From: Desulfobacter sp.
Lineage (GTDB): Bacteria > Desulfobacterota > Desulfobacteria > Desulfobacterales > Desulfobacteraceae
Reading direction: 5' to 3'
NCBI GenBank assembly: GCA_028768545.1
Contig: CP054838.1
Location: forward strand, 2,597,501-2,661,500
Length of the DNA: 64,000 nucleotides
Every line of letters begins with the position of its first letter. Position 1 is the stretch's first letter. The position numbers and the translations under genes are program-made. Under the pieces are notes generated by a model. It did not search any database and was not told where the DNA came from. It was given only the letters and a program-made list of their open reading frames with translations. Below, one piece after another: positions 17,057-28,000 of this stretch.

Positions 17057-17943
17057 TTATTTTTTGGGAATGAGTTTTCTTTTTTTTTCGGGAAAAATCG
17101 CCAGGGTCAGCCCGGCCAGGACAATTGACGAGGCAATAAAAAAACGCAGGGTCAAAGGCTCTGATAAAAAAAAATTCCGCCTAAACTGGCCAGTATTGGC
17201 ACGCTCATCTGCACCAAAGCCGCCTGAACGGCCAAAAGGTCCTGTAAGGCCCGGTACCAGACAACGTACCCCCCGGCCGAAGCAACGGCTCCGCTTGCCA
17301 GGGCCGCCCCCAGGGTAAATGGATCCGGGCGGGCAAAGCTGCTCTCAAAGGGGCCTCCTAAAACCTTGAAAAAGGCTCCTGCGACCAAGGCAAGAATAAA
17401 GGCAGCTGAAAAATTGGCAGCCGTGGTTCCCTGAGGGTTTTTGGCTTTTTGTCCCAAAAGAGAATAGATGCCCCAGGTAACCCCTGAAATCCCCATGAAA
17501 AATGCGCCGGACCTGGAGGGCAGGGAGAGGGATGGATAGACCAGCCCTCCAAGTCCTGCTATGGCAATGGCCATGCCCAGAAAGGTTAAAAGATTGGGGC
17601 GTTCTCCCTGGCAGATCCCGCCTGCAAACATGGTGATCTGGATTGCGCTGAAAATGATGAGTGCGCCTGTGCCTGTGGAAAGGGTTTGGTAGGCAAATGA
17701 AAAAAACAGGGCATAGGCAAAAAGCATGAATGACATACAAAGCGTGGGCCCATTTAAAACAGATTTGAATCTGAAATTTCGGGTGATCAGCATCAGAACC
17801 AGCCCACCTGAACCAAGTCTGATCAGGGTAAAAAGTAAAGGATCCATCTGTCCTTTCTCCAGGGCAAACCGGCATAGAACAGAGTTGGCTGCAAAGGCAA
17901 CCATGGCCACAAGGGTCAGGACAGCAAATTTTTGGCTTATCAA
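17057..17943 (-). pseudogene. EamA/DMT-family exporter, frameshifted near the C-terminus
   Basis: A ten-helix drug/metabolite transporter of two EamA repeats (AVLTLVAMVAFAANSVLCRF; SGVTWGIYSLLGQKAKNPQG). It starts at TTG 17943. The frame stops at 17152 inside the last two helices. Reading the other frame gives the missing end (SEPLTLRFFIASSIVLAGLT...) to a stop at 17057. The shift sits in a run of nine A on the plus strand (17166-17174); ten would restore one frame. It is either a homopolymer sequencing error or a real lesion. Confidence 0.8.
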
Positions 17944-18050
17944 TTTTTCACGCGTTTCATTTAACTTTTCAATTTATTTGAGAAGAGGTATATCTCATAC
18001 CAGGGATTTATGATCTGGAAAAGGAAAAAATTAACCCGGAGGCGATTGTC

Positions 18051-18857
18051 GTGACCACTCGGAATATACCCATTGTACTGGTCAGTGATTTTGGCCATAC
18101 AGACCCCTTTGCCGGTATTGTAAAAGGGGTGATCCTCAATATTTGTCCAAACGCTCAACTTGTTGACCTGACCCATGGTATTCGGCCCCAGGATATTTTC
18201 CAGGGGGCCTTTGTCTTGTACCGATCCTTTGGCTTTTTTCCCAAAGGCAGTATTTTTTGTGCGGTGGTGGACCCGGGAGTGGGCTCCCAAAGAGCCCCCA
18301 TTGCCATAAAAACCCGTAACTATTATTTTGTGGGGCCTGACAACGGGCTGCTCTGGCCGGCAGCCAGCGCCGACACCATTGAGACTTGCGTTTGTCTGGA
18401 CAGGCCTGAATTTTGTCTGGAGCAAATATCAACGACCTTCCATGGTCGGGATATCTTTGCACCCATCGCGGCTTGGATCCGCATGGGTACCCCTTTGCAT
18501 TTGCTGGGCAGGACCATGGCCTGTCCAAATGAATTTAAATTCCCAGTGCCGAAATTGGAGAGCCAGGGGATGATACTCACGGTACTGGGCCGGGACCGGT
18601 TCGGGAACCTGACCTTGAACCTGAAATCTCAGGAATTTGAGTCTGGTTTCAGCGCTTTGTTTTCCCTGGAATTTAAGGGGGTGAAAATCACCCGGGTCTT
18701 TGAAACCTATGAACAGGCCCCCAAAGATATTTTCTTTGTTCTGGCCGGGTCTGCAGGGTTCATGGAAGTGGCTTTAAAAAACAGCAGTGCCGCCCGGATG
18801 CTCAAGGCCGATGTTTTGGACCGGTTTTTGCTCAAATCCAGAAGAGAACCAGAATAA
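18051..18857 (+). CDS. SAM hydroxide adenosyltransferase (SAM hydrolase, DUF62)
   Basis: A 268-residue member of the SAM hydroxide/chloride adenosyltransferase family (duf62), which splits S-adenosylmethionine into adenosine and methionine. Family motifs: LVSDFGHTDPFAGIVKGVI at the N-terminus, DLTHGI, CAVVDPGVGS and VGPDNGLL. The C-terminal beta domain contains VLGRDRFGNLTLNL. The length is normal. It lies directly before mtnP and apt on the same strand, so the three form a unit that handles the nucleoside side of SAM turnover. Confidence 0.88.
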   Translation: MTTRNIPIVLVSDFGHTDPFAGIVKGVILNICPNAQLVDLTHGIRPQDIFQGAFVLYRSFGFFPKGSIFCAVVDPGVGSQRAPIAIKTRNYYFVGPDNGLLWPAASADTIETCVCLDRPEFCLEQISTTFHGRDIFAPIAAWIRMGTPLHLLGRTMACPNEFKFPVPKLESQGMILTVLGRDRFGNLTLNLKSQEFESGFSALFSLEFKGVKITRVFETYEQAPKDIFFVLAGSAGFMEVALKNSSAARMLKADVLDRFLLKSRREPE

Positions 18858-18953
18858 AAAAGGGAAGGGGTTTCCTGCTTGATAAGCATTAGATATTATG
18901 GTAGCCAATTCCTACCTTAAAGGCATATCAACTTGAACAAGGAGAATAACATA

Positions 18954-19715
18954 ATGCAGATCGGCATAATTGGCGGATCAGGGTTGGATGACCCGGATAT
19001 TTTAACAAACCCGCAGGAAGTTGAAATTCATACCCCCTATGGATCCCCCTCGTCTAAAATCATGTCCGGCAGGATCGGGGATCTTGGTGTGTTTCTTCTG
19101 GCCAGGCATGGCAGAAACCATCAGTTCAGTCCGACCCAGGTCAACAACAGGGCCAATATCCATGCCCTTAAAGAGGCAGGTGCCACCCATATCATGGCCA
19201 CCACGGCCTGCGGCAGCTTAAGGCAGGAAATTGACCGGGGCCATTTTGTTATTCTGGACCAGTTTATTGACTTTACACGGTTTCGTAAAACCAGTTTTGT
19301 GGATTCCTTTGAAACGGGTGCGGTTCATACGGCCATGGCACACCCTTTTGACCAAGGTTTGAGGCTGAGCCTGTTTGACTCGGCAAAGGCCCTTGGATTT
19401 TTGGTTCACAAATCAGGGTGCGTGGTCACCATTGAAGGGCCTCGATTTTCCACTGTGGCCGAGTCAAAGATGTTTCGACTATGGGGGGCAGATGTGATAA
19501 ATATGTCAACAGCACCCGAGGCCATGCTGGCCAATGAGGCGGGTCTCCCCTATGCTGCCGTGGCTATGTCAACGGATTATGACTGCTGGAAAGAGGATGA
19601 AGACCCGGTCACCTGGGATGACATTTTGGCCGTGTTTAATCAAAATGCAGATAATGTAAAAAGTCTGCTTGTCAAAACCATTGAAGATTTAACCCTTACA
19701 CAGGAGATCAATTAG
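18954..19715 (+). CDS. mtnP: S-methyl-5'-thioadenosine phosphorylase
   Basis: A 253-residue phosphorylase that splits methylthioadenosine to adenine and methylthioribose-1-phosphate. It starts MQIGIIGGSGL; I chose ATG 18954 because AAGGAG lies upstream. Typical MTAP motifs: LLARHGRNHQFSPTQVNNRANI, ATTACGSL, VTIEGPRFSTVAESKMFR and NMSTAPEAMLANEAGLPYA. SAM hydrolase precedes it and apt follows six bases after its stop. Confidence 0.93.
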   Translation: MQIGIIGGSGLDDPDILTNPQEVEIHTPYGSPSSKIMSGRIGDLGVFLLARHGRNHQFSPTQVNNRANIHALKEAGATHIMATTACGSLRQEIDRGHFVILDQFIDFTRFRKTSFVDSFETGAVHTAMAHPFDQGLRLSLFDSAKALGFLVHKSGCVVTIEGPRFSTVAESKMFRLWGADVINMSTAPEAMLANEAGLPYAAVAMSTDYDCWKEDEDPVTWDDILAVFNQNADNVKSLLVKTIEDLTLTQEIN

Positions 19716-19720
19716 ACGAT

Positions 19721-20242
19721 ATGAACTTGAAAGAGAGCATCAGAAGTATTCCGGGCTGGCCGATCAAAGGCGTTATCTTCAGAGATTTAACCACCTTGAT
19801 GCAGGATCCTAAAGCATTTGAGCAAGCCTGTGATATCCTTTTTGACCGGTACAAGGACAAGAACATTGACAAAATTGTGGGTATTGATGCCAGGGGCTTT
19901 GTCTTTGGCGCGGTTCTGGCCTATAAACTGGGAATCGGTTTTGTACCGGTCCGCAAAAAAGGTAAACTCCCCCATAAAACCCTCCAGGAAAGCTACAGCC
20001 TTGAATACGGCAAAGATACCCTTGAAATTCATGAGGACAGCATAGAAACGGGAGAAAAAGTGGTGGTTGTGGATGATTTGATTGCCACAGGCGGTACTGT
20101 GGGGGCAACGGTCAAGCTGGTCAACACGCTTGGCGCCGACCTGGTTGAATGTGCCTTTATTGTTGAACTGCCCGATCTTAAAGGAAAAGAGAAGATTCCC
20201 GGAACCCCGGTGTTTTCAATCATCGAGTTTGAAGGTGAATAA
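19721..20242 (+). CDS. apt: Adenine phosphoribosyltransferase
   Basis: A 173-residue enzyme converting adenine and PRPP to AMP. Motifs: SIRSIPGWPIKGVIFRD at the N-terminus, GIDARGFVFGAVLAYKLG, VPVRKKGKLPHKT and the PRPP loop VVVVDDLIATGGTV. Full length, six bases after mtnP. It uses the adenine made by MtnP, completing a salvage line. Confidence 0.95.
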   Translation: MNLKESIRSIPGWPIKGVIFRDLTTLMQDPKAFEQACDILFDRYKDKNIDKIVGIDARGFVFGAVLAYKLGIGFVPVRKKGKLPHKTLQESYSLEYGKDTLEIHEDSIETGEKVVVVDDLIATGGTVGATVKLVNTLGADLVECAFIVELPDLKGKEKIPGTPVFSIIEFEGE

Positions 20243-20269
20243 TTTTGCAGTGAAAACACAGGAGGGATT

Positions 20270-20728
20270 ATGGGCGGTTTAAACCTTAAAAAATGCCTGA
20301 TTTGGGCCTTGGTTTTTTCAGGGATTGCTTGTGGTTGCGCCGGGACCTTTGGGCGCTTGCAACACAATAAGGCCTTGATGGCAGAGTATCATGACAAAAA
20401 ACTCTCCTCAGATTTAAACTATTATTATTGCGGCAGGTCTTCCATACCCGATGCCGTGGTCGGGATTGATAAATCCTATACATTTGAGGACAAATTCTGG
20501 TTCAAGATCGAATCCCGGGAGGATTTGTACGATAAGATCAGAAATTTGAGTGACCTTGAACCCGAACATTCCATGATGTATGCCAAGGATATTCTGGACC
20601 CCCAGGGCAGATCCATTGGGACCTGGTTTTCCTTTTACAACACCACCGGTATAAAGGTGGATGAACACGCAGGGGTGATTGAGGTGTTTAGTCCTTATAA
20701 ACCATCTTCTCGGTTTTCTCCCGGGTGA
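20270..20728 (+). CDS. Predicted lipoprotein, unknown function
   Basis: A 152-residue protein with a basic start, hydrophobic segment and probable lipobox (VFSGIACGC), so probably lipid-anchored. Start ATG 20270 has GGAGG upstream. The mature part has no recognised domain (DLNYYYCGRSSIPDAVVGID, GTWFSFYNTTGIKVDEHAGV). It follows apt by 28 bases, perhaps co-transcribed by chance. Confidence 0.7.
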   Translation: MGGLNLKKCLIWALVFSGIACGCAGTFGRLQHNKALMAEYHDKKLSSDLNYYYCGRSSIPDAVVGIDKSYTFEDKFWFKIESREDLYDKIRNLSDLEPEHSMMYAKDILDPQGRSIGTWFSFYNTTGIKVDEHAGVIEVFSPYKPSSRFSPG

Positions 20729-20886
20729 TACATCCAAGGTGAAAAATTAAGTACAATTCATGGCCGGGGCTCTATTTTCTGGATATCTTGAATGGTTTAC
20801 CCTTGTGCTTGACCTCTTAACAGGATAAAAGTGCAGACCGTCTGCACAGGCAGATGGTTTTTTTAACCCCATAACCGGAGAGATAT

Positions 20887-21252
20887 ATGAACGACAACGG
20901 CGGTTCGCCCAACAGCATTGATTTTTTGGTCGACAAGGACCATCTTTTTCGTGAACAAACCATCACGGACCTGAAAATTGCCACCATCCGGCAATTGATT
21001 CCCATCAAGGCAGACGGGTCAGACGATGCTGACCGGGAACCCATTTTCATCGGCAGTACCCAGTTAGGTACCCCCCAGGGACCCATCCCCATGCAGGCCA
21101 AGCTTGAGGCTGCAACCCTTGGACAGGCCATGGATGCCTTCCCCCAGGCCATGGAAGAAGAGACCAAAAAAGTGGTTGAAAATCTCAAACGGATGCACGA
21201 ACAGCAGAAAAAATCCCAGGATTCCAGAATTATCATGCCGGGGATGCAATAA
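20887..21252 (+). CDS. Hypothetical cytoplasmic protein, 121 aa
   Basis: An acidic small protein with no signal peptide. Residues 20-60 read DHLFREQTITDLKIATIRQL, then a Pro/Gly-rich middle (GTPQGPIPMQAKLEA), then an amphipathic helix rich in Lys and Glu (EEETKKVVENLKRMHEQQKK). GGAGAG precedes the ATG. The family is not recognised. Confidence 0.65.
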   Translation: MNDNGGSPNSIDFLVDKDHLFREQTITDLKIATIRQLIPIKADGSDDADREPIFIGSTQLGTPQGPIPMQAKLEAATLGQAMDAFPQAMEEETKKVVENLKRMHEQQKKSQDSRIIMPGMQ

Positions 21253-21315
21253 ATCATGGATTGAAAAATGGGGAAGATTGATTCGCTCGTCCTCAAATCC
21301 TCCCTTAATACCCAT

Positions 21316-21548
21316 CCCGCATATTTTACGAATCGATTTTGCTTTAGCTGTACGCCAGGCCGTGAAGCCATAGAGAGTCTACTGCGAACGGGTTGCAGCG
21401 ATGCAGATAAGGCAAAATCGGTTCGCCCGAAGGGGAACTCCCCCTGGAATTGGTTTGGTAAATAATTATAATTTGCTGTATCTAAAGAGATAATATCCAG
21501 CATCCTCAAATTGTCAGTTACTGACCTTCAGGTTATGAAATATTCGGG
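21316..21548 (+). repeat. MITE-like palindromic repeat, copy A
   Basis: A 233-bp noncoding element with terminal inverted repeats CCCGCATATTTTAC and (end) ATGAAATATTCGGG. It shares internal blocks with the copies near 31.3-31.7 kb (GCCGTGAAGCC, CTACTGCGAACGG, TCGCCCGAAGGG). The right flank is CTAA, the complement of the TTAG target seen for copy B. It ends 22 bases before the probable recC start. Confidence 0.75.
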
Positions 21549-21570
21549 CTAAAGGGTTTAGCATCAGGGT

Positions 21571-24500
21571 TTGATCGGTGTATCAGGATTTGCTATTCTA
21601 AGGATAAATTATTCGGATAAGGAATTTAAGGCCTTGCTCAACCTGATTAAAAGCAATTGGATGGAAAACCTTGTACAGGCGTTGTTGACCATGATTTCCG
21701 AGGTGCCTGATACCCCTTTGGCGCCCGAATATATCGGCATTCAGTCCAGAGGGATGAAACAATGGCTGACCACAGCCATTGCCCAAAGGTTTGGCATCTG
21801 TGCCAATGTTCGTTTCTTGTTTCCCCGGCAGATTTTAGAACAGGTCCTTGAGCATACCATTGATAATACCCAGGAGCTGTCCGAAAGCCGGATAAACAAG
21901 GCAAAAACCGTGTTGAACCCGGAGATCATGACCTGGTCCATCATGGATATCTTTGTCTCTTCTTCCCTTGAGGCGTGTCCCGGATTTGAGGCCAGCGGTC
22001 TTACCCGGTATATCATGGATGATCCCACGGGGAAAAAAAAACTGGGGCTCAGCCGGAAAATTGCAAAGGTGTTTGATGACTACCAGGTATACCGTCCCGA
22101 CCTTTTGGCCCAGTGGGAGGGGGAAAAACCTCTTGATCCTGTATCAGATTCTGTCAAAGATCATGCCGTGTGGCAGGCATGGCTCTGGAAACAATTGAGC
22201 CAGAGGGCCATGTCTTTGCCAGACCGGGTGGATGCCCTTTTGACCCGGGCAAGGGCCGGTCTGCTCCAAAGGGATCATCTGCCTGAAAGATTTTCTTTGT
22301 TCGGGGTCTCATCCATGCCGCCCCGGTTTTTGGAGGCCTTTGCCGCCCTGGCCGAAATTTTGGATATTCATCTTTTTCTTTTGACCCCCTGCAGCCAGTT
22401 TTTTTTTGACTTAAGATCCAGCCGCCAAAAAAAAGAGATGGACCTTTTTTCGGATACGGATGGAAAAGAAGATCAAGAGGGGTTGATTCCCTTTACGGAT
22501 GACGGCAATCCTTTGCTGGCAGCCCTGGGCCGAAGCGGCCGGGAGTTTCACGGTATCTTGGAAAATTTTGACTATCATGAACCCTGGGGGGATTTTTTTA
22601 CAGACCCTTTGGATCATGAAGAAGACAGGTTTGGCCTGGATTCAGGAGGGCTGCCGTCCATGCTCTCTGTTGTCCAGTCTGATATTCTCAATCTGGTCCA
22701 CAGGGGGGAGAAAGACCATCCTCCCCGGGCAGCGGTCTCTTTTGCTGATCGTTCTGTCTCCATTCATGCCTGTCATTCACCCATGCGGGAGTCCCAGGTG
22801 CTCAAGGACCTTATTCTCGAGGCATTTAATACCCATCCGGAACTTTGCCCCCATGATGTGATTGTGATGATGCCCGATATTGAGGCATACGCCCCTTTTT
22901 TAGAGGCCGCATTTTCCCCGTCCCCCAAAATTCCTTTTGCCGTATCTGACCGGCGAAGACGGTCAGAATCCAGCACTCTGGAGGCATTTTTAAAAATATT
23001 CAAGCTCAAGGATTCCCGGTTGGAAAAATTCCGGGTCATGGATCTTTTGCAATCCCCTGTGATTGCAGAAAAATTTAATTTGACCGTGGCAGACCAGGAG
23101 CAGATGGACAAAGGCCTTACCGCTGCAGGTGTTATCTGGGGCAAGGACGAGGCCCACCGTATCCAGGTCACGGGCAAATCATACCCGGAAAATACCTGGG
23201 CCTTTGGCATGCGCCGTTTGGCCCTGGGCTTTGCCATGCCCGGCGGAGAATCGGAACTGGCAGGAGAGGTTCTGCCCCTGGACGGGTTTGAGGGCCTGGA
23301 GGGCCAGGTCTTTGGGCAATATGCCCATTTTGTTCATACCTTGTTTGACTGTCTTGGACTTTTGGACTCTCCCAAGACCCTGGAAAACTGGGCCGCCTGT
23401 TTTAAACGCATTGTCCGGTCCATGATGGTCTCTGACAAAGGCTATGACAAGGATATGGATTTTTTGTTCACCGCCTTTGAACAGATGGCTCAAGAGGGTC
23501 AGGATGCAGGATTTAAATCCAAAATAGATTTTTCAGTGGCAAGGGAGGCTGTTGAATCAAAACTGGATCAGAATATTTCACAGGGCAGTTTTCTTGCCGG
23601 CAGCATGACCTTCTGCAATCTCATGCCCATGAGAAGCATTCCTTTTAAGCTGGTATGCCTCATGGGCATGGGAGAAAAACATTTTCCAAGGGCACATTCG
23701 GTGAACCGCTTTGATTTGACCCATAAACACCCAAGACCCGGTGACAAGAACGAACGGGAAGAAGATCGCTATCTGTTCCTCGAGTCTTTGCTTTCAGCAC
23801 GGCAGCAGCTGATTATCACCTATACGGGGATGAGCATCAGCGATAATTCTCCCATCCCCTGTGCAGCGCCTGTGGCAGAGCTTGAAGATACCCTGATTCA
23901 GAGCTTTAGTTTTCCCGACGGGTTTTCCTGGAAAATTTTCCACCCCCTTCATCCTTTCAGCCCTGTGTACTTTGATTCTTCGGGAAAATCCCCTGATTTT
24001 TTTTCGTTTTCCACCCCCCAATGCCGGATTGCAAAGGCCCAGGCAAGTCAAAAATTAAACATCAGTACGGGGGAAAAACAAAGTCTTTGCCCTCCTGGCG
24101 CAGCGGGCTTACCCGCTTTGCAGCCTTTGCCCTGCGGACCGGTGTTCATTGAGATCCTTGATTTTATCCGGTTTTATCGCCATCCTGTCCAGGCGTTTAT
24201 CTCCCGTACCCTGGGGCTTGTTTATCCTGATTTGGGAAAAGAACGCCTGGATCGGGAGGCGTTTCAGGTCAAGGGGCTTGCCCAATACCATTTGGGGGCC
24301 TTGTGTATGGATCAGACGGGAGACAAGGAGTTGTTTGCCCGGGTCAGGGCGTCCGGCACATTGCCGTTTGGACAAAAGGGAAAAACCGAATTTGACCGAA
24401 TAAACGGCCTTGCCCGGCCCATAAAGAGCCTGGCAGACGAGATGGGGGCCCGGGACAGGGTTGAAACAAACAATATTGAATTTAAAACAGGGCCCTTTGA

Positions 24501-25041
24501 GTTTTCAGGCCAGGTGGGTGATGTTTTTGCCCAGGGCCGTGTGGTCAAAGGATTTGCCGCCTTGACCCCGGCCCGTATTCTCACCCAGTGGATTTATCAT
24601 CTGATGTATTCGGTCATGGTCTCTGATGCCGGATATACCCGGCTGGTGGGCAAGGATCTCAAAAAGGGCAGCGTTTATTGTGAATTAGCCCCCTTAGATC
24701 AACCAACGGCCGGGCAAATCATAGAAGATCTTGCACAATTTTATCTTACCGGCCAGACCCGGGTGATGCCTTTTTTAACCCGGGTCTGCTTTTATCTTGC
24801 CGCCACCTTAAAAAAACTTAACTATGATCAAAGCAGCCCTTGCATTGAACAGGCGTTTGAAAGGGCAAAACCCCATTGGGCAGGCAATGATCATCTGCCG
24901 GGTGAATGCCAAAACAGGTATACCGCACTGGCCTTTCAGGGGGCAGATCCCTTTGCAAATTCAGAGGCCCTAAAGGCATCCGGGCTGATCGAGACCGGCC
25001 TTTTTGTTTTTAAACCGCTTTTGGAGAACCTGACCCTGTGA
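21571..25041 (+). CDS. recC: Exodeoxyribonuclease V subunit RecC
   Basis: The RecC subunit of RecBCD, 1156 residues, which scans for Chi and holds the unwound strands. Family features: N-terminal SRGMKQWLTTAIAQRFGICANVRFLFP, the mid-region LFGVSSMPPRFLEAFAALAE with LFLLTPCSQFFFDL, FAVSDRRRRSESSTLEAFLKI, and VCLMGMGEKHFPRAHSVNRF. The start is TTG 21571; no good ATG exists upstream because MITE copy A ends 22 bases away. It overlaps recB by four bases. No recD follows, so RecD must be elsewhere or absent. Confidence 0.92.
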   Translation: MIGVSGFAILRINYSDKEFKALLNLIKSNWMENLVQALLTMISEVPDTPLAPEYIGIQSRGMKQWLTTAIAQRFGICANVRFLFPRQILEQVLEHTIDNTQELSESRINKAKTVLNPEIMTWSIMDIFVSSSLEACPGFEASGLTRYIMDDPTGKKKLGLSRKIAKVFDDYQVYRPDLLAQWEGEKPLDPVSDSVKDHAVWQAWLWKQLSQRAMSLPDRVDALLTRARAGLLQRDHLPERFSLFGVSSMPPRFLEAFAALAEILDIHLFLLTPCSQFFFDLRSSRQKKEMDLFSDTDGKEDQEGLIPFTDDGNPLLAALGRSGREFHGILENFDYHEPWGDFFTDPLDHEEDRFGLDSGGLPSMLSVVQSDILNLVHRGEKDHPPRAAVSFADRSVSIHACHSPMRESQVLKDLILEAFNTHPELCPHDVIVMMPDIEAYAPFLEAAFSPSPKIPFAVSDRRRRSESSTLEAFLKIFKLKDSRLEKFRVMDLLQSPVIAEKFNLTVADQEQMDKGLTAAGVIWGKDEAHRIQVTGKSYPENTWAFGMRRLALGFAMPGGESELAGEVLPLDGFEGLEGQVFGQYAHFVHTLFDCLGLLDSPKTLENWAACFKRIVRSMMVSDKGYDKDMDFLFTAFEQMAQEGQDAGFKSKIDFSVAREAVESKLDQNISQGSFLAGSMTFCNLMPMRSIPFKLVCLMGMGEKHFPRAHSVNRFDLTHKHPRPGDKNEREEDRYLFLESLLSARQQLIITYTGMSISDNSPIPCAAPVAELEDTLIQSFSFPDGFSWKIFHPLHPFSPVYFDSSGKSPDFFSFSTPQCRIAKAQASQKLNISTGEKQSLCPPGAAGLPALQPLPCGPVFIEILDFIRFYRHPVQAFISRTLGLVYPDLGKERLDREAFQVKGLAQYHLGALCMDQTGDKELFARVRASGTLPFGQKGKTEFDRINGLARPIKSLADEMGARDRVETNNIEFKTGPFEFSGQVGDVFAQGRVVKGFAALTPARILTQWIYHLMYSVMVSDAGYTRLVGKDLKKGSVYCELAPLDQPTAGQIIEDLAQFYLTGQTRVMPFLTRVCFYLAATLKKLNYDQSSPCIEQAFERAKPHWAGNDHLPGECQNRYTALAFQGADPFANSEALKASGLIETGLFVFKPLLENLTL

Positions 25042-28000
25042 AGATCTTCCCTCAATTAGACCCCTTTACCCTGGATCTTGAGCAGGTCACCCTGATCGAG
25101 GCCTCGGCCGGCACAGGCAAGACCTATACCATCACGACCTTGTTTGCAAGACTTGTGGCCATGGGATACCCTGTGGAATCCATCCTGGTGGTCACCTTTA
25201 CCGAGGCTGCGGCGTCGGAACTCAAACTTCGGATAAGACAACGGCTTAGCGCCTGCCTTAGCGCCTGTAACGGCCAGGAAAACCCGGAGGCGCGGACAGA
25301 CGAACTGGCCGTTTTTTTAAATTCCCAAGCCCAGGCCCCCTTGATCCGGAAACGGTTGAGCCTGGCCATTACCTGCTTTGACCAGGCAGCCATCATGACC
25401 ATCCATTCCTTTTGTTTTTCCGTGCTCAAGGAGAATGCCGTTGAGAGCGGGGTTAATTTTGATATGGAACTTCTGGCTGACAGCCAGGGGTTTTTTTCCG
25501 AAACCGCCATGGATTTTTTCACGGCCCGGATCAATGATGAGGATCCCTTGTTTTTGGATTTTCTGGACAAGGCCGGCATCACCCCGGAAAAGATTCAAAA
25601 TGAGCTAAGGGGGGCAGTGGCGCGTCCGGGACTTAAGGTTTTTCCTGACGCTGCGGTTTTCAGGTCCATTGGAGATGAGTACAGGCAGGCTGTACAGGAG
25701 GTGCGGGCAATTCTCACCCGGGAAAAAGACCTGATCCTTACCTTGATTTCGACCCACAAGGGCGTGGATAAACGAAGCTATTCCAAAAAGAATCTGCCCC
25801 TTTGGCTGGATCTCAGCCAAAAAGCCCTTAAAGAGGAAAACCGTGTCTTTGTCATGACCGAACAAGGGGATCCTTTGTATAAATTTACCCGGACCCGGAT
25901 GGCTCAAAAAACCAAGGCCGCCCATACACCGCCGGGTCATCCTTTTTTTGACCATTGTGAACACCTCTTAAGCCTTTATCTGGTCATGGAAGAAAACCTT
26001 GTGGCCGTCAAGCTTGAATTTCTTGAGTATTATGCCAAGGCACTGGCCAGGATGAAAGAGACCCAAGGGGCCTGCTTTTTTGACGACCTGATCAATGATC
26101 TGGCATCCGCACTTCACTCTTTTCGCTCCAAACATTTGAAACAGGCGGTTCTGGAAAGCTATCAAGCCTGTCTTATTGACGAGTTCCAGGATACAGACCC
26201 CGGACAATATGATATTTTTTCAATCCTGTTCAAACCTAAAAATTTTGTTCTGCCTTTTTTTATGATCGGTGATCCCAAGCAGGCCATTTACGGGTTCAGG
26301 GGCGGGGATATCTTTGCCTATCTTTCAGCCTGTGAGCAAAGCTGTCAGCAATTTACCCTGGCCACAAATTACAGGTCTGCCCCGTTGCTGGTTGACGGAA
26401 TCAATGCCATTTTTTCCAGGGTTCCGGCCCCGTTTGGATTTAAGGAGATTCCCTTTCATCCGGTTGCCACCCCTAAAACAGCCAAAAACCGTCTGGTTTG
26501 CGATAAGATTTTCGCTCCGCCTTTTAATTTTGTTTTTGTGCCAACTAAAAATTTGCCACAGGATGCTAAGGGGTGGGTTAAAAAAGGGGCCGGTCTGGCA
26601 GCGATTCCGGATATTCTGGCCAAAGACATTCTGTCTTTGCTTTTAAACCCGTCAACCCGGATATTGGATACCCGGGAAAAAGAGGATATTCCCCGGAAAA
26701 TATCCTTGAAAGACATGGCCGTTCTGGTCAGGACCAATGACCAGGCCCAGGCGGTTCAAAAGGCGTTATCCCAATCTAATATTCCTTCGTTTTTATCCAA
26801 AACAGGATCTGTGTTTGATTCTGCCCAGGCCGTTGAGCTTTTTGATATCCTCTCTGCCGTGGACCGGCCGGAACATACCGGGTTTTTAAAGGCAGCCCTT
26901 GCCTCTTCTGTCTATGGCATGACCCCCCAGATGTTTGAACTCATGGACAAGGAGCACACCCTTTTGGAATCATGGCAGGACCGGTTTGCAAGCTATCATA
27001 AAATCTGGGAGGAGAAAGGATTTGTCCCCATGATTTCAAGGCTTTTTCATGATGAAGACCTAAGGCCTGCGCCTTGCGATGCTCTTTGTGAAAGGGCGTT
27101 GACCAATTTTTATCATCTGATTGAGCTGATATCCAAAATGGCCCTTCACCAGGATCTGTCCCGGCCCTTTTTGTTGAAATGGGTTCAAAACCAGCTGTCC
27201 AAAGAGACCCGGGAGGAGACGGCTGACGAACTTCGCCTGGAAAGCGACCATAGTGCCGTGGCCATTGTGACCATTCACAAGAGCAAGGGACTTGAATATC
27301 CCATTGTGTTTCTGCCCTATCTGTGGACGGGTAAAGGCCGCCCGGGGACCAAAGGCCCGGTTCTTTACCATGACCCGGATGAGGATTTCAGGCTTTGTCT
27401 GGATTTGGGTTCGCCCCAAATTGACCGGGCAAGGGCGTTTAAAGATCAAGAAGATCACGCCGAAGAGATGCGCCTGCTCTATGTGGCATTAACCCGGGCC
27501 TCTGTTATGTGTCAAATCTATTGGGGGGCTTTTTCAGGGGCCAATACCTCAGCGCTCGGCTGTTTGCTTCATCCGGACGGATTCCCGGATGAAACCGCCA
27601 TGGTTGAGGACTTAAACGATTTTGCCGCAAAATATCCCCAAAGTATAGCATTAAAAGCCCCTGAGCTGCCGCCCCATCCTTTTTATCTGCCCAGGTCGCC
27701 GGCGTTGGATCAGGACCTTGTCCCCCAAAAGATGTCCCGGGACATTTTGTTTGACTGGCGAATAACCAGCTATTCCGCTCTTATTTCAGGGCAGGGAGGC
27801 CATGAGACGGTCCAAAGGGAAAAAAGCCCTGGCCTTGATGACATGATCATTCTGGAAAATTTTCCAAAGGGGGCCGGTGCCGGAGATTTTTTTCATTCTG
27901 TGTTTGAGGATATTGATTTTTCAGATCCTGCCACCATTGAACCCATTATTTCAAAAAAACTTGTTCAATACGGTTTTTCAGGCAGAGGCTTTGGCCAGCA

